Assembly (NCBI GenBank): GCA_902478395.1
Contig: CABSKZ010000046.1
Span: 1 to 13,666, forward strand
Length of the DNA: 13,666 nt
Reading direction: 5' to 3'
From: an uncultured Eubacteriales bacterium
GTDB lineage: Bacteria; Bacillota; Clostridia; UBA1381; UBA9506
Shown: positions 1 through 6,361 of the stretch, piece after piece
Layout: every line of letters starts with the position of its first letter
Numbering within the stretch: position 1 is the first letter of the stretch
Notes under the pieces: model-generated
The model's input: only the letters and a program-made list of their open reading frames with translations
The model's database searches: none
What the model was told of the DNA's origin: nothing
Made by a program: the position numbers and the translations under genes

Positions 1-35
1 ATTACATTTATGAAAAAATTATAACTCTGTCAAAC

Positions 36-130
36 CACTCCACTGTCATGATGGACCGAGGATTTTTAAACCATTTCGCTCCACTTTCCACCACTTTAGT
101 TTTATTTTACTCTATTTCACTCGATTTTGC
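36..130 (-). promoter_or_regulatory. 10-bp phased GTGG-type repeats, candidate MraZ operator
   Basis: Read on the minus strand, six consecutive decamers between 130 and 71 each carry an A-run in the same phase. The best three (from 97 down to 71) read AAAGTGG, AAAGTGG, GAAATGG, exactly 10 bp apart, and a further GTGGAGTGG lies at about 44-36. A TTGACA (-35 consensus) follows at 33-28, with only a weak -10 towards the window edge. Tandem GTGG repeats at 10-bp spacing upstream of a promoter are the known layout of MraZ-bound operators in front of the dcw (division and cell wall) cluster. If so, mraZ should begin left of position 1 and run leftwards. The repeats are seen directly; the MraZ identity is inferred. 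Confidence 0.42.
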
Positions 131-238
131 AACATAAAAATGAAAAATAAATTTAATTTTTTTGAAACACAAACTTAATATACAAGATATTGTGTCGAAA
201 GATTTCTTAACCACAATTTATTTTTTATAAACTTTTTA

Positions 239-267
239 TTGACAACCGCTCCATCATATTATATAAT
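239..267 (+). promoter_or_regulatory. Consensus sigma-A promoter of the GntR/ABC operon
   Basis: A perfect -35 (TTGACA, 239-244) and a perfect -10 (TATAAT, 262-267) are separated by 17 bp. The expected transcription start is about 273-275, some 40 nt before the GntR start codon, and it falls inside the palindrome at 271-293. Such a strong promoter suggests that the operon is held off by a repressor. The 130-238 stretch upstream is AT-rich and holds nothing else that I can support. Confidence 0.88.
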
Positions 268-270
268 CAA

Positions 271-293
271 CTGTATTAATACACTTAATACAG
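271..293. promoter_or_regulatory. Perfect palindromic operator overlapping the transcription start
   Basis: Two 9-bp arms, CTGTATTAA (271-279) and TTAATACAG (285-293), are exact inverted repeats around a 5-bp spacer. Within it lies a second, overlapping 12-bp palindrome, TGTATTAATACA (272-283). The site begins 4 bp after the -10 box and covers the predicted +1, so a bound dimer would block initiation or promoter clearance. The adjacent gene encodes a YtrA-type GntR regulator, a group known to repress its own operon, so autorepression through this site is the obvious inference. The same palindrome could also form a short hairpin in the 5' leader RNA. Confidence 0.75.
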
Positions 294-313
294 TTTGGTG
301 GTGAAATTCCGTT

Positions 314-712
314 ATGTTCCACATTAATTACCGCGACCCACGCGCAATTTATGAGCAGATTAAGGATGAATTGAAACGGCTCATTATCAGTGGTGTATTG
401 GCAGAGGGGGAACAAATTCCGTCCGTCCGAGAAATCGCCGTTACCCTTGCGGTAAATCCGAATACCATCCAGCGCGCTTACCGGGAACTGGAAGCGGACG
501 GTTATATTTACACAGTGAGGGGCAAGGGCTGCTTCGTGGCCTCTGCTGCCGGCAGGACAGATGGCCGCAAAGTCCATGAGCTGAAACAGCAGTTGTCCGC
601 CATCACAAAGGAGTTGCTGTTTCTGGGGGTAAGCCGTGCTGAACTTATTAGATTATTAGAAGAGGGGGAGAACGCTGATGATAGAAGTAACCAATCTGAC
701 AAAGAAATTTGA
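314..712 (+). CDS. GntR-family (YtrA-type) transcriptional regulator
   Basis: This is a 132-aa DNA-binding regulator. Residues about 5-75 are a GntR winged helix: the N-terminal IYEQIKDELKRLI helix, the recognition segment IPSVREIAVTLAVNPNTIQRAYREL, and the wing with a G-x-G turn (VRGKGCFVA). The C-terminal tail is only about 55 residues and mostly helical. That short length matches the YtrA subfamily and rules out the large FadR, HutC or MocR effector domains. The ATG follows a modest GGTGGTGA ribosome binding site at about 297-304. The gene is first in an operon with an ABC ATPase and a permease, overlapping the ATPase gene by 35 nt. In Firmicutes such operons (for example ytrABCDEF of Bacillus subtilis) are repressed by their own GntR and often respond to cell-wall-active compounds. 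The inducer here is unknown. Confidence 0.93.
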   Translation: MFHINYRDPRAIYEQIKDELKRLIISGVLAEGEQIPSVREIAVTLAVNPNTIQRAYRELEADGYIYTVRGKGCFVASAAGRTDGRKVHELKQQLSAITKELLFLGVSRAELIRLLEEGENADDRSNQSDKEI

Positions 713-1577
713 CGACTATACTGCCCTGTCCTCATTGAACCTTCACGTCGCGGACGGGAGTGTATACGGACTGGCGGGACCGAATGGTTCCGGCAAGACG
801 ACGCTGATTAAGCATATTGTGGGAGCTTACATTCCTGACAAGGGCCGGGTGTTTGTAAACGGCGGTCCGGTATTTGACAACGCCGCCGTCAAGCAGGGCA
901 TGGTGTACATACCGGATGATTTATATTTTCCGCCAACTTTCTCCACACTGGATATGGCGAGGCTGTACAGCGGCATTTACCACAGTTTTAGCTGGGAGCG
1001 GTTTCATTCCTTTGAGGGGCTGTTTCAGCTCGATCCAAAAAAGCGTGTCGCAAAGCTGTCTAAGGGCATGCAGAAGCAGGCGATTTTTTGGATTACCATT
1101 AGCTGCTGCCCAAAAATCATTATCATGGACGAACCAGTTGACGGGCTTGACCCCATTATGCGGCGGAGCGTGTGGAGCATCGTGCTCAAAGAGGTGGAGG
1201 AAAACGGCGTGACGGTTCTTGTTTCAAGCCACAATCTGCGTGAGTTGGAGGATGTGTGCGACCACGTCGGTATTCTCTACAACGGGCAGATGCTGTTGGA
1301 AAAGGCGCTCGACGAAGTCAAGTCGGACACCTTTAAGTTACAGGCCGCATTCCGTGGGGAACTGCCACAGGAACTTGCGCAGGAGCTGAATATTCTGAAC
1401 CACACCGTGTTAGGACGGGTTCATACTTTGATTCTGCGCGGCGGCAGGGAAGAAATCTTAGAAGCCATTAATATGTACGATCCGGTGCTGGCGGACATCA
1501 TCCCGCTCACACTGGAGGAAGTGTTCATCTATGAATTGGGAGGGAAAGGCTATGACTTCAAAAATATCCTGCTTTAG
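678..1577 (+). CDS. ABC transporter ATP-binding protein (YtrB-like)
   Basis: This 299-aa cytoplasmic ATPase would power the permease encoded next. Walker A is GPNGSGKTT (K40 binds phosphate), the signature is LSKGMQKQ (residues 127-134) rather than LSGGQ, Walker B is IIIMDEP with catalytic E152, and the switch histidine is H185 in SSHNLRELED. The Q-loop position after YIP is aspartate (D80) instead of glutamine, as in some YtrB/EcsA-like exporter ATPases. About 85 C-terminal residues beyond the nucleotide-binding domain form an accessory tail ending in an EVFIYELG segment. The ATG is preceded by GAGGGGGAG at 662-670. The start lies inside the GntR gene, and the 3' end overlaps the permease start by 26 nt, so the three genes are probably translationally coupled. 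The substrate cannot be read from the sequence. Confidence 0.94.
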   Translation: MIEVTNLTKKFDDYTALSSLNLHVADGSVYGLAGPNGSGKTTLIKHIVGAYIPDKGRVFVNGGPVFDNAAVKQGMVYIPDDLYFPPTFSTLDMARLYSGIYHSFSWERFHSFEGLFQLDPKKRVAKLSKGMQKQAIFWITISCCPKIIIMDEPVDGLDPIMRRSVWSIVLKEVEENGVTVLVSSHNLRELEDVCDHVGILYNGQMLLEKALDEVKSDTFKLQAAFRGELPQELAQELNILNHTVLGRVHTLILRGGREEILEAINMYDPVLADIIPLTLEEVFIYELGGKGYDFKNILL

Positions 1578-3273
1578 CGGCTCCATTGTCCGTTACAACG
1601 TCAAGCGGTTCTGGTGGATTGCCGCCGTTTCTGCGCTGATACTCTTTCTCAGCTGCCCTTTTTCCATATTGATGAACCGAAACATCACAGATACGTTATA
1701 TTATTTAAAAGATGTCGGCCTTGTTCTGCGCCATGATATGATTTCCTATCTGATGACCGGTTTTGTCCCGGTTCTGACCGCTGTCTGCGTGTTCCGGTAT
1801 TTACAGGGCCCGAAAAGCGCGACGCTGTTTCACGCGCTGCCACTCAGGCGGTCTACGCTGTATTTCTCCAGCGTGCTGTCCGGCTGGCTTTTGTTTGCCG
1901 CTCCTGTCGCCCTGAATGGACTGGTTTTGCTTGTGATGAGTCTCGTTAAATATTCTGCGGTGTTCACGGTCACAAATGTTCTGCAATGGGCTGGAATACA
2001 GCTTTTATTCGGGACGGCACTTTATGCCATGACTGTTCTGATTGGGATGTTCACCGGCAGCTCCGTCGCACAGTATTTGTTTACCTACATACTGACTTTT
2101 CTGCCGGCAGGGCTGATTTATCTCATCTATTACCTGCTGGATGGATGGCTGTTTGGTTTTGACAGTGCCAGCCTGAGTAATCTCCTGGATATGGTCTTTC
2201 GGTTTACGCCGTTTTATTACTTTACGCTATTTAGCAGATATGACCAACTCGCATGGTGGCAGATTGTACTGAACCTCGGCTATATAATAGGCTTCCTTGC
2301 AATTAGCCTTCCGCTTTACAAACGGCGTGGTATTGAGCATGGCGGAGACGTCATCGCGTTTAAATGGGTACGCCCCCTTTTTCTCTATGGTGTAACACTC
2401 TGCGTCATGCTCGCCGGTTCCTGTCTGATAAAAGGAATCATGGATACAGCCGTTCCGAATCTTTTCGTGTGCCTGTTTTGGGCGATACTGGGATACGCGG
2501 CCGCGAAAATTCTGCTGCTGAAATCGTTCCGCATCTGGAAATACTATAAGGGAATCGCTGTGTTCTGCGGTTTGGTAGCCATCTTCTTCGTAACCATTCA
2601 TTTCAACCTGCTGGGTTTTGCCACTGGCACGCCAAAGACTGACGAGGTCGTAAAGGCTTACGCCGGATATTTTCAGGCAGCTGGCTGGGAGGACACGCCC
2701 ACCGCCTATGGCACAACGCAGTATGCCGTATTTGAGGAACCGGACAATATTGAAAAAGTCATTCTGGCAAACCAGCGGGCGATTGAGTCCAACCAGCGTC
2801 TCGGCCGGAATGATGAGACAAACCGGATTTCGTTTGCGTATATCACGCGTACAGGCAAAACTATCATGCGAACATACACAACCAACGAGGACTACCTTCC
2901 ATCGCTTTTGAGTACGGACGAGGCAAAGGACTACATGTTCCCCAACATCCGCAAATACCCGGAGCGGGTATCTTCCGTCGAATTTCTAAACAACCGTGAC
3001 GGTCAGCATGTCATGCTGATTAATGCGGAAAAAGACGGTTTTCTGGAAACGCTCAACGAGGATATTTCGCAACTCGACTACGAGGAGTTGACAAGCCCCC
3101 GTACGAAAGACAGACTCTATCAAGCCAACCTGTCACTCCGCCCGGCCGAGATGAATGATGCCGCAAGGGCCAACGTGTATTTCACCTTTAACGATTCGTT
3201 TACCACCACATTGCGCTGGCTGGAGGACCATGGTTATGCCATGACGCCTGACGGAATACAGAGGATAGAATAA
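1552..3273 (+). CDS. ABC-2-type transporter permease with large C-terminal extracytoplasmic domain
   Basis: The start chosen is the ATG at 1552, which has GGGAGGG at 1537-1543. The frame is open to an earlier ATG at 1531, but that lacks a matching site. The 573-aa protein has about ten hydrophobic segments in its first ~350 residues, beginning with FWWIAAVSALILFL and ending with GIAVFCGLVAIFFVTI. A soluble region of about 220 residues follows, with no signal of its own. This region probably lies outside the membrane and resembles the domain of unknown function found at the end of some Firmicutes ABC permeases. Large extracytoplasmic domains in BceAB/YtrBC-like systems take part in sensing or removing peptide antibiotics, so a similar role is plausible but unproven. 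It is the last gene of the GntR operon and is followed by a strong terminator. As the only permease here, it probably works as a homodimer. Confidence 0.88.
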   Translation: MTSKISCFSGSIVRYNVKRFWWIAAVSALILFLSCPFSILMNRNITDTLYYLKDVGLVLRHDMISYLMTGFVPVLTAVCVFRYLQGPKSATLFHALPLRRSTLYFSSVLSGWLLFAAPVALNGLVLLVMSLVKYSAVFTVTNVLQWAGIQLLFGTALYAMTVLIGMFTGSSVAQYLFTYILTFLPAGLIYLIYYLLDGWLFGFDSASLSNLLDMVFRFTPFYYFTLFSRYDQLAWWQIVLNLGYIIGFLAISLPLYKRRGIEHGGDVIAFKWVRPLFLYGVTLCVMLAGSCLIKGIMDTAVPNLFVCLFWAILGYAAAKILLLKSFRIWKYYKGIAVFCGLVAIFFVTIHFNLLGFATGTPKTDEVVKAYAGYFQAAGWEDTPTAYGTTQYAVFEEPDNIEKVILANQRAIESNQRLGRNDETNRISFAYITRTGKTIMRTYTTNEDYLPSLLSTDEAKDYMFPNIRKYPERVSSVEFLNNRDGQHVMLINAEKDGFLETLNEDISQLDYEELTSPRTKDRLYQANLSLRPAEMNDAARANVYFTFNDSFTTTLRWLEDHGYAMTPDGIQRIE

Positions 3274-3290
3274 CAGTCCAATTGTTAAAT

Positions 3291-3322
3291 TTTTCATAAA
3301 ATACTTTTCATCGCTATATAAA
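3291..3322 (+). promoter_or_regulatory. Possible weak promoter for the URO-D/hydrolase pair
   Basis: Between the permease stop and the terminator hairpin there are imperfect boxes. TTCATA (3293-3298) and TATAAA (3317-3322) are 18 bp apart, and TTTTCA (3291-3296) and TATATA (3315-3320) are also 18 bp apart. Each box matches consensus at 4-5 of 6 positions. The next gene needs a promoter if the hairpin stops the upstream operon, and this is the only nearby candidate I can see. If used, the hairpin would lie in its 5' leader. Confidence 0.3.
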
Positions 3323-3360
3323 TGTGGTATCATGAAACCATTCAGGATACCACATTTTTT
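3320..3360 (+). terminator. Rho-independent terminator of the GntR/ABC operon
   Basis: A perfect 12-bp stem pairs AAATGTGGTATC (3320-3331) with GATACCACATTT (3346-3357). The loop contains a further 4-bp inner stem (TGAA 3333-3336 with TTCA 3341-3344) capped by ACCA. A run of six T (3355-3360) and more A/T follow the stem. It sits 47 nt after the permease stop codon and 35 nt before the URO-D start. The A-rich 5' side pairs with the T-run, as is typical. It could double as an attenuator if the weak boxes at 3291-3322 are a promoter. Confidence 0.85.
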
Positions 3361-3394
3361 ATTAACAAACTATTATAAAAATCGGAGGGCAGAC

Positions 3395-4450
3395 ATGAAA
3401 TTCACAAATTTTATACCGGATTATCACCACATTGTAAACGCGGCGAAAAACATTGAGCCGGAACGCGTTCCGCTTTACGAGCATAACATCAGCGCAAAAA
3501 TAATGGAGCCGTTGTTGGGGAAATCTTTCGCAAATCTCATTGACGGAGATTTCAACGACCGAAAGGAATATTTTAAAACCTATTGCTCTTTTTTCAAGGA
3601 AATGGGCTATGATACCGTAACCTTTGAGGGCTGTATCGGTGAAGCGATGCCGGGAAGCGGCGCGCTCGGCGGACACAAGCCCGGCGTTATCAAAACGCGC
3701 GAGGACTTCGAGCGCTACCCGTGGGAGGACATCCCCCGCCTGTTTTTTGAACGCTATGCGGAAAGCTTCGACCTGATTGGGGAGTTTCTGCCGGAAGGGA
3801 TGAAGGCCATTGGCGGGCCGGGCAATGGGGTGTTCGAGTGTGTGCAGGATGTGGTCGGCTACGAATCCCTCTGCTACATATCTGTCGATGATGAGGAGCT
3901 GTACCGCGATTTATTCGCCGCGGTCGGCGACATGATGTTTGCCATCTGGACCGAATTCTTGAAGCGGTATTCCAGCATCTACTGTGTATGCCGGTTTGGG
4001 GACGACCTCGGTTTCCGCACTAACACACTGGTGTCTGCCGAGGATATCCGAAAGCTGATTATTCCGCAGTACGCGCGTATCATTGAAGCGGTCCATAACA
4101 GCAGCAGACCCTTCCTGCTCCACTCCTGCGGGAAAATATTCAATGTGATGGACGATTTGATTGACATTGCCAAAATCGACGCTAAACACTCCAACGAGGA
4201 CCAGATTGCAGCGTTTACCGAATGGGTAGAACGGTACGGCAGCCGAATCGGTAACTTCGGCGGAATTGATACGGACCATCTCTGCCGTAAGGAACCGGAA
4301 GAAATCAAACAGCTAGTTGCCGGGGTAATGTCTGCATGTAAGGGGCATGGCGGCTTCGCCCTCGGCTCCGGGAATTCCATCCCAGACTATGTTGATCCGC
4401 AGCGCTATCTGACTATGGTTGAAACTGCGCGGTCTCTGCGCGGAGACTGA
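3395..4450 (+). CDS. Uroporphyrinogen decarboxylase (URO-D)-like family protein
   Basis: The start is the ATG at 3395 behind CGGAGGG (3382-3388). An upstream in-frame ATG at 3332 lies in the terminator loop and is rejected. The 351-aa protein has the URO-D/methyltransferase TIM-barrel layout. The N-terminal third ends in the GCIGEAMPGSGALGG and TREDFERYPW region. A central GGPGNGVFE / GDDLGFRTNTLVSAEDIRKLI block follows, then HSCG (H243, C245), and a C-terminal GGFALGSGNSIPDYV (about 319-333). It lacks the RQAGR loop of true HemE, so haem synthesis is unlikely. HSCG matches the first two zinc ligands of corrinoid methyltransferases such as MtaA, MtbA and CmuA, but the position of their third ligand, a Cys in G-C-E-I-P, is N327 here. 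A methyl-transfer or decarboxylase-like role is possible but not assignable. The hydrolase gene follows after 25 nt, probably co-transcribed. Confidence 0.85.
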   Translation: MKFTNFIPDYHHIVNAAKNIEPERVPLYEHNISAKIMEPLLGKSFANLIDGDFNDRKEYFKTYCSFFKEMGYDTVTFEGCIGEAMPGSGALGGHKPGVIKTREDFERYPWEDIPRLFFERYAESFDLIGEFLPEGMKAIGGPGNGVFECVQDVVGYESLCYISVDDEELYRDLFAAVGDMMFAIWTEFLKRYSSIYCVCRFGDDLGFRTNTLVSAEDIRKLIIPQYARIIEAVHNSSRPFLLHSCGKIFNVMDDLIDIAKIDAKHSNEDQIAAFTEWVERYGSRIGNFGGIDTDHLCRKEPEEIKQLVAGVMSACKGHGGFALGSGNSIPDYVDPQRYLTMVETARSLRGD

Positions 4451-4475
4451 ATCTACAAACAAAAGGAGGTATACC

Positions 4476-6164
4476 ATGAAAAACTTTCGCTGCAAATTAT
4501 TGTCCCCCATCCTCGCCTTGTTTCTAGCATTTACCGTCTGCGCGGCTCCCTCTGTGCGGGGTAATAACTCTCCTGCGGATGTGCTGTCCGCGCTGGGACT
4601 GCTGAAAGGTCAGGACGGCGGCCTTGCGCTCGAACTCCGTCCAACTCGTGCCGAAGCGGTCACCATGGCGGTACGTCTCAGCGGACAAGAACTGGAAGCC
4701 ATGCTCTCCAGTACCAGTTCAGGCTTCGAAGACGTGCCGCCCGGCCATTGGGCGTTTCCCTATGTAAAGCAGGCGGCGGGCAAGGGTTATGTAAACGGGA
4801 TAACAGATGCATTATTCGCGCCGGATAAAACGGTAACCGCCGCCGCTTTTACAAAAATGCTGCTTGGTGCGCTTGGCTATCCGGTCACCACATTGGAAAC
4901 TGCGGCCGAAACCGCCTCCCAGATCGGGCTTTCGCTGCCCGCCTCGTCTGGACCGTTTAACCGCGGCATAATGGCTGAAATTTGCTACGGCGCCTTGTCT
5001 GTCAAAACGGCTGATGGTGTTTTGGTAAAAGATATGCTGGTTACCAAAAATATCGTGCCCGCTGCGGACATGGAACGTTACTTCCCTATGGAGACAGCAA
5101 CACACAGCTCCGAAATTATCAGTGTCACCTCCTTCGATGGCTATACGTTTGACGGGAAACTCGATATTCCGTCTGACAATTCCATATCAAAGCTGGTAGT
5201 ATTCGCAAACGGTTCTGGCCCCACCACGTATGACAATCACCGCGAAAACGGCAATCTAAAATTTGACTATTTCGATTTGTTTGCAGAAGAATTTGCAAAA
5301 CGGGACATCGCGTTTTTCCGTTTCAATTCGCGCGGCGTAACGCCGGGAGACGAGCCGCCGTATTTCGCGAATATCAACGAGGAAGCTTATCAAACCTATC
5401 TGCCCAGCAACGAGGTGCGAGATTTGGAGGCGGTCATTTCAAGCCTGAAGCAGGACAGACGTTTAAAAGACGCGAAGGTCTATCTGCTTGGCTGGAGTGC
5501 TGGAACCATTACCGCACCGCTCGTTGCGCTTCGCGGCAATGTGCCGGTGGACGCTCTGCTTCTGGCCGGTTATTCCAATGAAAAAATGGATGAAACACTG
5601 GAATGGCAAAACAGCGGCGGTTCTTCTATGGTGTTCTACCGCGCATATTTCGATTATGACGAAAACGGTGAAATTTCAAAGGAAGAGTTTGAAGAGGACC
5701 GCTATGAAGTTAAGGATTTACTGGCCACTACTTTTGAAGGAATCGACAAAAACACGAACGGGAAACTGACGAAGGATGATTTCGCCATCATGCTCAAGGA
5801 TACAAAGGAGGCGATTTTCAAAGCCATCGAAGACCGCGACGATGGATGGCTGAAGGAAAATTACGGCGTGCGCCTTACCAGCGGTTGGTTTTTGGATTAC
5901 CGGAACAACATCGATGCAAACCGCGACACGCTTCTGAAAATTGACATTCCCATTCACATTTTTCATGGAACAGAAGACGCGAACCTGGACGTACAGGGTG
6001 TCTATGACATCGAACAATCGTTTAAAGAACGCGGGAAAACAAATTTGACTGTCCACGTATTTAAAGGTCATGACCATGACTTAAATTATATGCACTACTT
6101 CGCCTCTGGAAAGCTGTCAGAAGGAATGCAGGCAATTTTTAACGCCAGTGCGGAACTGAATTGA
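4476..6164 (+). CDS. Secreted SLH-domain alpha/beta hydrolase with inserted EF-hand pair
   Basis: The ATG at 4476 has a near-perfect AAAGGAGGT site at 4462-4470. The 562-aa product begins with a signal peptide (basic MKNFRCK, then a hydrophobic core to about residue 25). Residues about 30-190 are SLH-like, including FEDVPPGHWAFPYV and a GYVNGITDALFAPDKTVT block, which implies anchoring to secondary cell-wall polymer. From about residue 210 there is an alpha/beta hydrolase: oxyanion-type NGSGPT, nucleophile GWSAG (S341), acid candidate D501 in FHGTEDAN, and base candidates H532/H534 in GHDHD. Between the nucleophile and the acid, in the lid position, sit two canonical EF-hand loops: D393-E404 (DYDENGEISKEE) and D424-D435 (DKNTNGKLTKDD). 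All oxygen-ligand positions are acceptable, so calcium binding is likely. An esterase or peptidase acting at the cell surface is the best guess; the substrate is unknown. Confidence 0.87.
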   Translation: MKNFRCKLLSPILALFLAFTVCAAPSVRGNNSPADVLSALGLLKGQDGGLALELRPTRAEAVTMAVRLSGQELEAMLSSTSSGFEDVPPGHWAFPYVKQAAGKGYVNGITDALFAPDKTVTAAAFTKMLLGALGYPVTTLETAAETASQIGLSLPASSGPFNRGIMAEICYGALSVKTADGVLVKDMLVTKNIVPAADMERYFPMETATHSSEIISVTSFDGYTFDGKLDIPSDNSISKLVVFANGSGPTTYDNHRENGNLKFDYFDLFAEEFAKRDIAFFRFNSRGVTPGDEPPYFANINEEAYQTYLPSNEVRDLEAVISSLKQDRRLKDAKVYLLGWSAGTITAPLVALRGNVPVDALLLAGYSNEKMDETLEWQNSGGSSMVFYRAYFDYDENGEISKEEFEEDRYEVKDLLATTFEGIDKNTNGKLTKDDFAIMLKDTKEAIFKAIEDRDDGWLKENYGVRLTSGWFLDYRNNIDANRDTLLKIDIPIHIFHGTEDANLDVQGVYDIEQSFKERGKTNLTVHVFKGHDHDLNYMHYFASGKLSEGMQAIFNASAELN

Positions 6165-6326
6165 CCATCAAGCAGCGAACACCATGCACAGCACTGTCGT
6201 TTACATTCAATTCCGTATACCGTACCCGCCGCCTTCACAGGAGCTGAGTTTGGACACATGCTTCGATTCAGCGAACCTAATTCGGTTTCAAATTTTTAAA
6301 CTCAAATAGGTATTTTCCACATTTTA

Positions 6327-6350
6327 AAAGCCCCGCATCTGCGGGGCTTT
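6327..6350. terminator. Bidirectional terminator between converging genes
   Basis: A perfect 10-bp stem, AAAGCCCCGC (6327-6336) with GCGGGGCTTT (6341-6350), closes on an ATCT loop. T-rich sequence flanks it in both directions: TTTATT after it on the plus strand, and TTTTAAAAT after it on the minus strand. It lies 162 nt after the hydrolase stop and 11 nt beyond the foldase stop codon, so it fits best as the terminator of the minus-strand foldase gene and can also stop plus-strand read-through. The rest of 6165-6326 shows no gene that I can support. Confidence 0.9.
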
Positions 6351-6361
6351 ATTGGTTCTAT

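Noticed and set aside
254..577. Minus-strand open frame of 107 codons over the GntR promoter and gene start
   Set aside because: It is antisense to the GntR winged helix and the operator, with no ribosome binding site or recognisable product.
1531..1551. Earlier ATG for the permease at 1531
   Set aside because: GGGAGGG lies after it, at 1537-1543, and fits the ATG at 1552 instead. The extra seven residues look like read-through of the ATPase gene overlap.
3332..3394. N-terminal extension of the URO-D gene to the ATG at 3332
   Set aside because: That ATG sits inside the terminator hairpin loop and lacks a Shine-Dalgarno, whereas the ATG at 3395 has GGAGGG at proper spacing and begins the family's conserved region.
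3395..4450. Identification as HemE (true uroporphyrinogen III decarboxylase)
   Set aside because: The N-terminal RQAGR substrate-binding loop is absent, the protein has an HSCG metal-type motif, and no haem genes are nearby.
4419..4475. Earlier ATG for the SLH hydrolase at 4419
   Set aside because: It would place 19 polar residues before a clear signal peptide and ignores the AAAGGAGGT located 5 nt before the ATG at 4476.
6270..6290. Imperfect inverted repeat GAACC / GGTTT after the hydrolase gene
   Set aside because: It has only five pairs including a wobble and no proper T-run directly after it. The 10-bp hairpin at 6327-6350 is a far better terminator.
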